A DNA stretch of 49,945 nucleotides from Mesorhizobium sp. (GTDB lineage Bacteria; Pseudomonadota; Alphaproteobacteria; Rhizobiales; Rhizobiaceae): the NCBI RefSeq assembly GCF_005063415.1, contig NZ_SUEG01000017.1:1-49945 (forward strand), in the 5' to 3' direction. Position 1 is the first letter of the stretch. Each line of letters begins with the position of its first letter. Positions 9,456 to 17,066 of this stretch are shown piece after piece. Under the pieces are notes generated by a model, which did no database searches, was not told where the DNA came from, and was given only the letters and a program-made list of their open reading frames with translations. Made by a program: the position numbers and the translations under genes.

Positions 9456-9932
9456 ATGCCTCAGTTTGACGAATTCGAGATCAAGATGCTCGATATCCTG
9501 CAGCGCGACGGGCGCAAGCCGGTATCCGAACTGGCGCAGCAGATCGGCCTGTCGACGACACCTTGCGCGCGGCGCTTTGAGGCTCTTCAGCAGGCGGGCA
9601 TCATCAAGCGCTTCGCCGCGGTGCTCAGCCGTCGCGCCGTCGGGCTGATGGTCGAGGTGTTCATCCAGGTGCGCCTGACCAGCCACAGCGACGGCTCGCC
9701 CGAAAGCTTCATCGCCGCCGTCCAGCGCATGGACGAGGTGTCCTCATGCTGGACCATGACCGGCGACCATGATTTCCTGCTGCACGTGATGGTGCCGTCG
9801 GTCGACGAGCTCAATGCTTTCGTCATGCACCGTCTGATGCGGCTCGAAGGCGTGCGCGACGTCCACACCCAGCTTGTGCTGCAGAATATCAAGGGGCCCG
9901 GCCATGTCCCGCTTGCACATCTCAGACGATAG
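9456..9932 (+). CDS. Lrp/AsnC-family transcriptional regulator
   Basis: Amino-acid responsive DNA-binding protein of 158 aa. An N-terminal winged helix-turn-helix (about 5-60; DILQRDGRKPVSELAQQIGL followed by STTPCARRFEAL) leads into a C-terminal RAM/AsnC ligand-binding domain (about 70-150, with the TGDHDFLLHV motif). ATG 9456 is preferred to GTG 9450 because a GGGAG box lies seven bases before the ATG. Divergent placement against phhA suggests, by inference, that it controls phenylalanine hydroxylase in response to phenylalanine or tyrosine. Confidence 0.93.
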   Translation: MPQFDEFEIKMLDILQRDGRKPVSELAQQIGLSTTPCARRFEALQQAGIIKRFAAVLSRRAVGLMVEVFIQVRLTSHSDGSPESFIAAVQRMDEVSSCWTMTGDHDFLLHVMVPSVDELNAFVMHRLMRLEGVRDVHTQLVLQNIKGPGHVPLAHLRR

Positions 9933-10034
9933 GCATTTCTGCGGAAAAGCTGCACAAAAACTGCTGAAGCTGGCCAATCTCCAGAGCTAGATCGCCGACT
10001 ACGACATGCGGACCGCCATAGCATAAGGCCCGCG

Positions 10035-11573
10035 ATGAAAATCGTCCTGATCAACCCGCCGCATACCGCCATCGGCAGCCGTGTGCCGGACGACCATCTG
10101 CCGCCGCTCGGTTTGCTGGCACTGGGCGGTCCGCTGATCGACGCGGGACATCAAGTGCGGCTTGTGGACGCCGAATTCGGGCCGATGCCGCTTGCCGCGC
10201 TGGTCCAGGACGCGTTGAGCGACCATCCCGACTGCATTCTGATCGGCCATTCCGGCTCGACCTCTGCACATCCGACAGCCCTGCTGATCGCCGGCATGGT
10301 CAAGGATATCGAGCCGGCGACAATCCTGATTTATGGTGGTGTGTTTCCGACCTATCACTGGCGCGACATACTGGCTGAAACGGATGTCTTCGACTTCATC
10401 GTGCGCGGCGAGGGCGAGGCGACAATCGTCGCGCTGGTCGAAGCGCTTGAGAAACGCAAGCCGCTGTCGGATGTGGCGGGCATCGCCTTTCCTGATGATT
10501 TGCGCCGTCCTTTTGCCACCCGGCCGGCAAGGACGATCGCCAATTTCGACGACTACCGCATCGGCTGGGAACTGATCGACTTCAGCCGCTACAGCTATTG
10601 GGGAGGCAAGCGCGCGGTGGTCATGCAGTTCTCGCGAGGCTGTCCGCATCTGTGCAACTATTGCGGCCAGCGCGGCTTCTGGACGCGATGGCGGCACCGC
10701 GACCCCGTGAAGCTCGCGCGGGAGATTGCCTGGCTATACCGCGAGCATGGCGTCGAGCTGATCAACCTTGCCGACGAGAACCCGACCTCGTCCAAAAAAG
10801 CCTGGCGCGCCTTTCTCGATGCGATGATCGCGGAGAACGTGCCGGTGCTGATCGTCGGCTCCACCCGCGCCGACGACATCGTCCGCGACGCCGACAGCCT
10901 GCATCTCTATCGCAAGGCCGGCGTCATCCGCTGGCTGCTTGGCATGGAAAATACCGACGAGCAGACGCTCCAGTTGATCCGCAAGGGCGGCAGCACCTCA
11001 TCCGACCGCGAGGCGATCCGACTGCTGCGCCTCAACGGCATCTTGTCGATGGCGACCTGGGTGGCCGGTTTCGAGGACGAAGGCTTTCGGGACCTCTGGC
11101 GCGGCTTCCGCCAGCTGATCGCTTATGACCCCGACCAGATCCAGGCGCTCTATGTGACGCCGCATCGCTGGACGCCGTTCTTCAGGATTGCCAGGGACCG
11201 CAAGGTGATCCAGCTGGACGCCCGCCTGTGGGACTACAAGCATCAGGTGCTGCGGATGACCCGCCTCAAGCCGTGGATGTTGTTCTTCGCCGTCAAGCTG
11301 ATCGAACTGGCCGTGCAGTCGCGGCCCAAGGCCTTGGCGCGCATCCTGTTCCACAAGGATCCGGAGCAACGGCATTCGATGCGCTGGTACACCAAAATGG
11401 GCCGCCGCGTCTGGTTTCGCGAAGTCTGGGGTTTTCTGGTTCGCGACCGCCGCCTCAAAAATGGCCCGACGCTCGCCGAATTCTGGGGCGCGCCGCAAGA
11501 CGAGGAAGAGGAATCGATGGTTGTGGAACGCCTGTCGCGTCAGTCCGTGACCACTATTTCGCCAAACGCTTGA
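10035..11573 (+). CDS. cobalamin-binding radical SAM protein (BchE-like architecture)
   Basis: 512-aa protein with an N-terminal B12-binding-like Rossmann domain (about 1-140; it begins with a hydrophobic strand and N-P-P, and contains the LIGHSGSTS loop and GGVFPT) and a radical SAM core (about 195-400). The [4Fe-4S]-binding cysteines are C203, C207 and C210 in CPHLCNYC. A C-terminal region with TPHRWTPFFR resembles the BchE group of cobalamin-dependent radical SAM enzymes. The best-known member closes ring E of Mg-protoporphyrin anaerobically, but no photosynthesis gene is present here, so that function should not be assigned. No operon partner exists on its strand; argB is convergent with a 19-bp gap. 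The substrate is unknown; methyl or ring chemistry on a lipid or tetrapyrrole is possible but unsupported. Confidence 0.85.
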   Translation: MKIVLINPPHTAIGSRVPDDHLPPLGLLALGGPLIDAGHQVRLVDAEFGPMPLAALVQDALSDHPDCILIGHSGSTSAHPTALLIAGMVKDIEPATILIYGGVFPTYHWRDILAETDVFDFIVRGEGEATIVALVEALEKRKPLSDVAGIAFPDDLRRPFATRPARTIANFDDYRIGWELIDFSRYSYWGGKRAVVMQFSRGCPHLCNYCGQRGFWTRWRHRDPVKLAREIAWLYREHGVELINLADENPTSSKKAWRAFLDAMIAENVPVLIVGSTRADDIVRDADSLHLYRKAGVIRWLLGMENTDEQTLQLIRKGGSTSSDREAIRLLRLNGILSMATWVAGFEDEGFRDLWRGFRQLIAYDPDQIQALYVTPHRWTPFFRIARDRKVIQLDARLWDYKHQVLRMTRLKPWMLFFAVKLIELAVQSRPKALARILFHKDPEQRHSMRWYTKMGRRVWFREVWGFLVRDRRLKNGPTLAEFWGAPQDEEEESMVVERLSRQSVTTISPNA

Positions 11574-11592
11574 GCCCCTCAGACACCCGGCC

Positions 11593-12486
11593 TCACGGCA
11601 CGATCAGCGTGCCGGCGCCGTGTTCGGTGAACAGCTCGAGCAGCACCGCATGCGGCGTCTTGCCGTTGAGGATGACGACGCCTGCGACGCCGCGCTCGAT
11701 TGCCTCGATGCAGGTCTCAACCTTGGGGATCATGCCGCCCGAGACAGTGCCGTCCTTGATCAGGGCCTTGGCCTCGGCCACGGTCAACTCGTCGATCAGC
11801 TTCTTGTCCTTGTCGAGCACGCCGGGCACGTCGGTGAGGAACAGCAGGCGCGTCGCCTGGCAGGCACCTGCGATGGCGCCGGCAAAAGTGTCGGCGTTGA
11901 TGTTGTAGGTATGGCCGTCGCGGCCGGGCGCCACCGGCGCCAGCACCGGGATCATTTCGGACCGCGCCAGGAGGTCGAGCAATGTGCGGTCGACCTCGAC
12001 CGGTTCACCAACGAAGCCAAGGTCGAGCACCCGCTCGATGTTGGAATCAGGATCGATCATGGTCTTGCGCGCCTTTTCGGCAAACACCATGTTGCCGTCC
12101 TTGCCGCACAGGCCGATCGCCCACTCGCCCTCGGCATTGATCAGCGCGACGATTTCCTTGTTGATCGACCCGGCCAGCACCATCTCGACAATCTCGACGG
12201 TCTTCTGGTCGGTGACGCGCAAGCCGCCCTCGAATTTGGATTCGATGCCCATCTTGCTGAGCATGGCGCCTATCTGCGGCCCGCCGCCATGCACGACGAT
12301 CGGGTTGACGCCGGATTGTTTCAAAAGCGCGATGTCACGGGCGAAAGCCTTGCCGAGCGCGATGTCGCCCATCGCGTGGCCGCCATATTTCACCACGACC
12401 GTCTTGTTCTCGTAGCGCTGCATATAGGGCAGCGCCCTTGAAAGCAGCGCGGCCTGCATTTCGGCGGTGGCGGCGACATCCGTCAT
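11593..12486 (-). CDS. argB: acetylglutamate kinase
   Basis: Phosphorylates N-acetyl-L-glutamate, the second step of arginine synthesis. The 297-aa protein has the family motifs [11 protein letters not shown] (phosphate binding), [10 protein letters not shown] (substrate loop), [17 protein letters not shown] and a C-terminal [10 protein letters not shown] segment. The N-terminal extension of about 25 residues before the first strand is typical of arginine-inhibited hexameric kinases, so feedback control is likely. In related genomes argB usually follows engB; here about 8 kb separates them. Confidence 0.96.
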   Translation of the reverse strand: MTDVAATAEMQAALLSRALPYMQRYENKTVVVKYGGHAMGDIALGKAFARDIALLKQSGVNPIVVHGGGPQIGAMLSKMGIESKFEGGLRVTDQKTVEIVEMVLAGSINKEIVALINAEGEWAIGLCGKDGNMVFAEKARKTMIDPDSNIERVLDLGFVGEPVEVDRTLLDLLARSEMIPVLAPVAPGRDGHTYNINADTFAGAIAGACQATRLLFLTDVPGVLDKDKKLIDELTVAEAKALIKDGTVSGGMIPKVETCIEAIERGVAGVVILNGKTPHAVLLELFTEHGAGTLIVP

Positions 12487-12600
12487 CGGCGTGGTTCCCA
12501 GCTTGGCATGAACGGCGGCGTCTTAGCGGGAATTGGACGAGGGGGCAAACGGCTTTGCTGTCACGATCGATCAAATCGGTACTACTATTTGTTTGACCAC

Positions 12601-12640
12601 GATCTTGTCCGAAAACCGGTTCCCACCTTTCGGGATCATG
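12601..12640. repeat. dispersed imperfect palindrome, copy 1
   Basis: Between argB and the amidase lies a 40-bp imperfect palindrome with CCGAAAACCGG on one side and CTTTCGGGATCATG on the other. A diverged copy in the opposite orientation lies at 34812-34841, and the hairpin at 16999-17036 shares the CCCGAAAA and TTTTCGGGG core. Such elements are frequent between rhizobial genes. It may act as a terminator or simply be a dispersed repeat. Confidence 0.6.
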
Positions 12641-12642
12641 GT

Positions 12643-14139
12643 CTATGCCGGCACCTGCAGCGGCGCGCGCCGTCCCAGCCAGCCCGAGATCTTTTCCATC
12701 TGCGCGGCGAACGACAAAAGCGTCTCCTCGTCGCCGGGGCGGCCGGCGGCTTGGACGCCGAGCGGCAGGCCGGCATCGGTGACGTAAACCGGAAGCGTAA
12801 TCGACGGTTGCCCGCTGACGTTCTGGATCGCCGGCCAGTGGGTGAACCAAAGGCTCTTGTCCATCAGCTGGCCGAATAGCGGCTTGAACTTCAGCAGGCC
12901 GGCGAGGCGCAGTCTGTCCAGGACATTCTCGATGAATTCGTCGGCGCCTTTCGGGTCCATGGTGCCACAGGCGAGCGGCGGGTGCGCGATGACAGGCATC
13001 AGCACTGCATCATAATGCGCGGTTTCGGTGATAAGCCGACGCGAGGTTGCGTGCAGCCGCTGCAGGCCGGCATAGATTTCGCCGGCCGAGAGGATTTCAC
13101 CGAACCGGCTCATCACGCGCGTGGCGCGTTCGATGTCGCCTGAGATGGAGCGGCCGACGCGCAAGGCCTCGCCACGCATCGTGCCGGCCACCGCCGCGGC
13201 GACGGTTCTGGAGAAATCGGCGATGAAATCGCGATCGATATAGGGCAGGTCGATCTCCTCGACGCTGTGTCCACCTTCGCGCGCCAGCCCGATCGCCGCA
13301 TCCAGAGCTTTCAACGTCTCTTCCGATATCGGCAGGCCGAGCGGCGATTTTCGATAGAAGGCGAGCTTGAGCTTGCCAGGATCGCGCCCGGCCGCCGCGG
13401 CGAAACTGCCGTTCGGCGACGGTGCCGCGTAGGGCGACAGCGGGTCGGGCCCGTGGGTCAGGTCGAGCAGCAGGGCCGTATCGCGCACCGAGCGGGCCAA
13501 CGCATGGTCGACGACGAAGCCGTACCAGCTTTCGGTGACGAGCGGCGTCAAGGGCACGCGGCCGCGCGAGGTTTTCAGCCCGACCAGCCCGGTACAAGCC
13601 GCAGGCACCCTGATCGAGCCGCCGCCATCCGAGGCATGCGCCACCGGCACGACGCCGGCCGCGACCAGCGCAGCCGCACCGCCCGAGGAACCGCCGGTTG
13701 TGTGGGTGGTGTCCCATGGATTGCGGGTGACGCCGTAAGCCACGGACTCGGTCACCAGCCTCAGCCCGTGTTCGGGTGCGGTGCTGGTGGCGATCGGGAC
13801 CAGGCCAGCAGCCAGATAGCGTTCCGTCATGACCGAGTTGAAATCGGGGGTGTAGGCTGGGATGCGGCTGCCGCCATGCGTCGGCACGCCCTTCATGGCG
13901 ATGCCGAGGTCCTTCAGCGCAAAGGGCACTCCGGCAAGCGGCAGCTTGTGGTCGACGGTTTTCGCCCGCGCCCGCGCCGCCTCAAAAAGCGGTTCGGCGA
14001 TGGCGTTGATCTCCGGCCGGGTGGCCTCGGCCCGGGCGATCGCCGCATCGACGAGATCTTGCGGTGTGATCTCTCCCTTGTGCACCAGTGCGGCCTGGCC
14101 GGTTGCGTCATGCTCCCACAGAACCCGCTCGATCGACAT
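12643..14139 (-). CDS. amidase (amidase-signature family)
   Basis: Hydrolyses a carboxamide bond; the substrate cannot be read from the sequence. From the ATG at 14139 the protein is 498 aa. The Ser-cisSer-Lys triad is visible: K76 in FALKDLG, S151 in TTGGSSGG and S175 in DGGGSIR. The spacings of 75 and 24 residues equal those of fatty-acid amide hydrolase. It lacks the neighbours expected for GatA of the Asp/Glu-tRNA amidotransferase. An in-frame ATG six codons upstream is the alternative start. It is divergent from the ECF sigma gene (126-bp gap). Confidence 0.88.
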   Translation of the reverse strand: MSIERVLWEHDATGQAALVHKGEITPQDLVDAAIARAEATRPEINAIAEPLFEAARARAKTVDHKLPLAGVPFALKDLGIAMKGVPTHGGSRIPAYTPDFNSVMTERYLAAGLVPIATSTAPEHGLRLVTESVAYGVTRNPWDTTHTTGGSSGGAAALVAAGVVPVAHASDGGGSIRVPAACTGLVGLKTSRGRVPLTPLVTESWYGFVVDHALARSVRDTALLLDLTHGPDPLSPYAAPSPNGSFAAAAGRDPGKLKLAFYRKSPLGLPISEETLKALDAAIGLAREGGHSVEEIDLPYIDRDFIADFSRTVAAAVAGTMRGEALRVGRSISGDIERATRVMSRFGEILSAGEIYAGLQRLHATSRRLITETAHYDAVLMPVIAHPPLACGTMDPKGADEFIENVLDRLRLAGLLKFKPLFGQLMDKSLWFTHWPAIQNVSGQPSITLPVYVTDAGLPLGVQAAGRPGDEETLLSFAAQMEKISGWLGRRAPLQVPA

Positions 14140-14265
14140 GGTCGCCCTCCCGCTCATGGCAAGCTAGCGGGCGGCGATTTCCTTGGCAATCGACGCCGGT
14201 GCTGCCGGTGCGCAAGACCATTTCAGTCGTTGCAAATACATTGCAATCGCCTAATTTGGCGGCCG

Positions 14266-14805
14266 ATGACGCCGCAGGACATCAGCAACCTGATTGTCCG
14301 GACTTCGATGAAGGACCGGGCTGCGTTCGATCTGCTCTACCAGCAGACCAGCGCGAAACTTTTCGGCGTCTGCCTTCGTGTATTGAAGGATCGGGGAGAT
14401 GCAGAAGAGGCGCTTCAAGAGGTCTTCGTCAAGATATGGACGAAGGCAGACCGTTTCGCCGTTTCGGATCTGAGCCCGATCTCCTGGCTGGTGGCCATTG
14501 CGCGCAATCATGCGATCGATCGGATCAGGGCGCGGCGAGAGCCTGCCGCCTATATCGATGCCGCGCTCGACGTGGCCGATCCGGCGCCGGGGCCGGAGGC
14601 CATGGCCGTGGCGAGCGGTGAGTCCGAACGCATCTACCATTGCCTCGGGGAATTGGACAAGGACCGGGCGGCGGCCGTCCGGGGCGCCTATCTGGATGGC
14701 AAAAGCTATGCCGAGCTGGCGGAGCGCTATCGCGTGCCGCTGAACACAATGCGGACCTGGCTGCGGCGCAGCCTGTTGAAACTGAGAGAATGCCTGGAAA
14801 GATGA
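14266..14805 (+). CDS. ECF RNA polymerase sigma factor (SigK-like group)
   Basis: 179-aa alternative sigma factor with region 2 (about 10-85; AAFDLLYQQTSAKLFGVCLR, DAEEALQEVFVKIW, and SWLVAIARNHAIDRIRARR for -10 recognition) and region 4 (about 120-178; YAELAERYRVPLNTMRTWLRR helix-turn-helix). The longer open frame upstream is antisense to the amidase, so ATG 14266 is chosen. The stop overlaps the next gene as ATGA, tying it to its anti-sigma factor. The following fasciclin gene recalls mycobacterial sigK-rskA with mpt83/mpt70, so the target regulon is probably cell-surface proteins. Autoregulation is likely, but no shared promoter motif was convincing. Confidence 0.92.
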   Translation: MTPQDISNLIVRTSMKDRAAFDLLYQQTSAKLFGVCLRVLKDRGDAEEALQEVFVKIWTKADRFAVSDLSPISWLVAIARNHAIDRIRARREPAAYIDAALDVADPAPGPEAMAVASGESERIYHCLGELDKDRAAAVRGAYLDGKSYAELAERYRVPLNTMRTWLRRSLLKLRECLER

Positions 14806-15506
14806 CGCTGGCCGACGACAACGGACCGGAACGTGGGGGCGACGACCTGTTCGCCGCCGAATACGTTCTTGGCCTGCTGGCCGCCGACGAACGCGAGATC
14901 GCGTCGCGCCGCATCGATGCGGACGCCGCCTTTGCGCGCCTTGTCGATAGCTGGGAGGCGCATCTTTCGCCGATGGCCGCCGCCTATCCGGAGACAGAGC
15001 CTCCGATCAGGGTCAAGGAAGCATTGGACCGCCGGCTGTTCGCTGCAGAGCCGCGCGCCGGCCTGTGGTCGAGCCTTGGCTTCTGGCGCGGTCTTGCCGC
15101 CGCCGCCATTGCGGCGCTGGCGATCTACATCGCCGTGCCTTACTTCCGCCCGTCCACCGAACCGCCGCAGACGCGGCTTGTCGCCTCGCTGGCGGCCGAA
15201 GGCAGCGACGTCAAATATCTCGTCGTCTACGATGCCGTCCGTCACGATGTCGGCCTTTCCCACGTCTCCGGCGAGCGGGCCGCCGGCAAGGACTTCGAAT
15301 TGTGGATGATCGAAGGCAAGAAGGCGCCGGTGTCGATGGGCGTCATCCCGGCCGGTGCGACCGCGCATTTGGCCATCCCGCCCGCCGTCCAGGAGAAATT
15401 GGCGCAAGGCGCCGTGCTTGCGGTCAGCGTCGAGCCTGCCGGCGGTTCGCCGACCGGCCAGCCGACTGGACCGGTGGTCGCAGCGGGCGATCTGAAGAGC
15501 ATCTAA
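14802..15506 (+). CDS. membrane anti-sigma factor (RskA-like)
   Basis: 234-aa protein predicted to hold the preceding sigma factor at the membrane. The N-terminal cytoplasmic part (about 1-80) carries D-D-L-F-A-A-E-Y-V-L-G-L-L, typical of anti-sigma domains without a zinc site. One transmembrane helix (about 88-108) and a periplasmic RskA C-terminal domain (about 120-225; DFELWMIEGKKAPVSMG, V-S-V-E-P-A-G-G-S) follow. ATG 14802 overlaps the sigma stop, implying translational coupling; ATG 14790 in the same frame is the alternative. Release by regulated proteolysis is inferred from relatives. Confidence 0.9.
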   Translation: MTLADDNGPERGGDDLFAAEYVLGLLAADEREIASRRIDADAAFARLVDSWEAHLSPMAAAYPETEPPIRVKEALDRRLFAAEPRAGLWSSLGFWRGLAAAAIAALAIYIAVPYFRPSTEPPQTRLVASLAAEGSDVKYLVVYDAVRHDVGLSHVSGERAAGKDFELWMIEGKKAPVSMGVIPAGATAHLAIPPAVQEKLAQGAVLAVSVEPAGGSPTGQPTGPVVAAGDLKSI

Positions 15507-15667
15507 CCGCTTCTCATCTCCGGAAGCAGACCTGAAATCTATCTCCCGCGATTTAAACGCCTGCAAAGCTTGTTGGCGGCTGTCGATCCGCGCCGGGCAA
15601 ATTGCAGCGACAAATATTTTTTTTCGGAGAGGGCGAAACTCAGGCATTTGTATTGCGTATCTCCTTG

Positions 15668-15688
15668 CGTTCCCGAACGAGGGGAACG
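15668..15688. promoter_or_regulatory. inverted repeat upstream of the fasciclin gene
   Basis: CGTTCCC, seven spacer bases, GGGAACG: a perfect 7-bp inverted repeat 22 bp before the fasciclin start, just ahead of the GAGGAG ribosome-binding site. It could be an operator or an RNA hairpin controlling translation. The GGAAC core resembles ECF -35 elements, but its position is too close to the start codon for a normal promoter on this strand. Confidence 0.4.
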
Positions 15689-15710
15689 ATAACCCGAGGA
15701 GATTGAAATC

Positions 15711-16268
15711 ATGCGTAAATTCGCCACCCTTTTGCTTGCCGGAACGGTCGCCATTTCTGCGCTCGCCACCATTGCCTATGCCCAAAATCCGATGGTCGGC
15801 GGCGCCGCCATGTATGCCCAGAAAAACATCGTCGAAAATGCGGTCAACTCGAAGGACCACACGACGCTGGTCGCTGCCGTCAAGGCAGGCGGCCTGGTCG
15901 ATACGCTGCAGAGCGCCGGCCCCTTCACCGTGTTCGCGCCGACCAACGAGGCCTTTGCGGCACTTCCAGCCGGCACGGTGGAGACGCTGCTCAAGCCTGA
16001 AAACAAGGACAAGCTCGTCAAGATCCTGACCTGTCATGTCATCGGCGCCAAGGCGATGGCCGCCGACGTCGCCAAGATGGTCAAGGATGACGGCGGCACC
16101 CACAAGGTCAAGACGGTCGGAGGTTGCGAACTGTCGCTCAAGGCCGAGGGCGGCAAGGTCACCGTGACCGACGAGAACGGCAATGTCGCCAATGTGACGA
16201 TCGCGGATGTCGAGCAGTCCAACGGCGTCATCCACGTCGTCGACAAGGTTCTCCTGCCGAAGATGTAA
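15711..16268 (+). CDS. secreted fasciclin (FAS1) domain protein
   Basis: 185-aa protein with a Sec signal peptide (charged MRK, hydrophobic core, cleavage likely after A-Y-A at 24) and one FAS1 domain (about 35-183). The H1 box reads GPFTVFAPTNEAF and the H2 region ends in ANGVIHVVD-type residues (S-N-G-V-I-H-V-V-D-K-V-L-L-P). FAS1 proteins mediate adhesion or surface interactions. It lies 204 bp after the anti-sigma gene with its own GAGGAG ribosome-binding site and is the likely main target of the sigma factor. The two cysteines in the mature domain (T-C-H and G-G-C-E) could form a disulfide. Confidence 0.92.
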   Translation: MRKFATLLLAGTVAISALATIAYAQNPMVGGAAMYAQKNIVENAVNSKDHTTLVAAVKAGGLVDTLQSAGPFTVFAPTNEAFAALPAGTVETLLKPENKDKLVKILTCHVIGAKAMAADVAKMVKDDGGTHKVKTVGGCELSLKAEGGKVTVTDENGNVANVTIADVEQSNGVIHVVDKVLLPKM

Positions 16269-16316
16269 CAAACGCACGCTGCCGGCGAAGATATCGCTAA
16301 GGGCCTCCCTGCGCAC

Positions 16317-16353
16317 ACTCCGCGCCGTTCACGCAAGTGGATAGGCGCGGAGT
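16317..16353. terminator. hairpin between fasciclin and msrB genes
   Basis: ACTCCGCGCC and GGCGCGGAGT form a perfect 10-bp stem around a 17-base loop, 48 bp after the fasciclin stop. No T-tract follows, so it may be a weak or factor-assisted terminator, or a processing site separating fasciclin from msrB. Confidence 0.4.
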
Positions 16354-16439
16354 CCCGCTTTGAGGACAGCGATCGTCACCGGCTTTTGATTTCCGTCTGG
16401 CGGTCGAATTTGGCACAAGCAGTAACAGGAGGAATGGGC

Positions 16440-16940
16440 ATGAACCGTCGCGAGCTTCTTTTGAGTGGTGCGGCAGCCATTGGCGTTGTCGCAGGCGCCA
16501 CCGCGCTGCGCATGGGCGGAGCCCAGGATGCACGCGCGGCCGAGACTTTCGAGGTTACCAAGACCGAGGCCGAGTGGCGCGCCATCCTGTCCGACGCGGC
16601 CTTCAATGTGCTGCGCAAGGAGGGCACGGAATACCCGGGCACCAGTCCGCTGCTCAACGAGCACCGCAAAGGCATCTTCGCTTGCGCCGGCTGCGACCTG
16701 CCGGTCTATTCGTCAGAGACCAAGTTCGATTCCGGCACCGGCTGGCCGAGCTTCTGGCAGGAAATCCCCAACGCCATCGGCAAGACCGTGGATAGGTCGT
16801 TGGGCATGACCCGCACCGAGGTCCATTGTCGCCGCTGCGGTGGCCATCTCGGCCACGTCTTCGACGACGGTCCGCCGCCGACCGGGTTGCGACACTGCAT
16901 CAATGGCGTCGCCTTGACCTTCAAGCCGGCGACGGCGTGA
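16440..16940 (+). CDS. msrB: exported peptide-methionine (R)-S-oxide reductase
   Basis: Reduces methionine-R-sulfoxide in proteins. ATG 16440 follows an AGGAGG box; the 166-aa product starts MNRRELLLSG, a twin-arginine signal with a hydrophobic stretch to about residue 30, so the enzyme should act in the periplasm. The MsrB domain (about 40-163) has both zinc pairs, CAGC (C82, C85) and CRRC (C130, C133), and the catalytic C153 in RHCINGVAL. The position behind the ECF/fasciclin unit suggests repair of oxidised envelope proteins. The longer frame upstream lacks a ribosome-binding site. Confidence 0.93.
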   Translation: MNRRELLLSGAAAIGVVAGATALRMGGAQDARAAETFEVTKTEAEWRAILSDAAFNVLRKEGTEYPGTSPLLNEHRKGIFACAGCDLPVYSSETKFDSGTGWPSFWQEIPNAIGKTVDRSLGMTRTEVHCRRCGGHLGHVFDDGPPPTGLRHCINGVALTFKPATA

Positions 16941-16998
16941 GGACGGCTGCGCCCCTGACTTTGTCGGAGCGCGAGAGGACTTCGTAATTGTTGATTTT

Positions 16999-17036
16999 GC
17001 GCATGGCCCCGAAAATCGGTTTTCGGGGCCATGCGC
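16999..17036. terminator. bidirectional hairpin between msrB and emrB
   Basis: A perfect 17-bp stem (GCGCATGGCCCCGAAAA and its complement) encloses a TCGG tetraloop. It sits between convergent msrB and emrB, with A/T bases at the loop-proximal end of the stem. It should stop transcription from both sides. Its CCCGAAAA core relates it to the dispersed palindromes at 12601 and 34812. Confidence 0.7.
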
Positions 17037-17066
17037 GAGGGCGCCAGGCGGGGGATCCAGCGCGCC

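Noticed and set aside
10035..11573. Bacteriochlorophyll synthesis by a BchE enzyme
   Set aside because: No other photosynthesis gene is present, and the family similarity alone does not establish the substrate.
13267..14265. Long upstream extension of the sigma-factor frame
   Set aside because: It is antisense to the amidase and lacks any domain; the sigma-factor similarity begins at ATG 14266.
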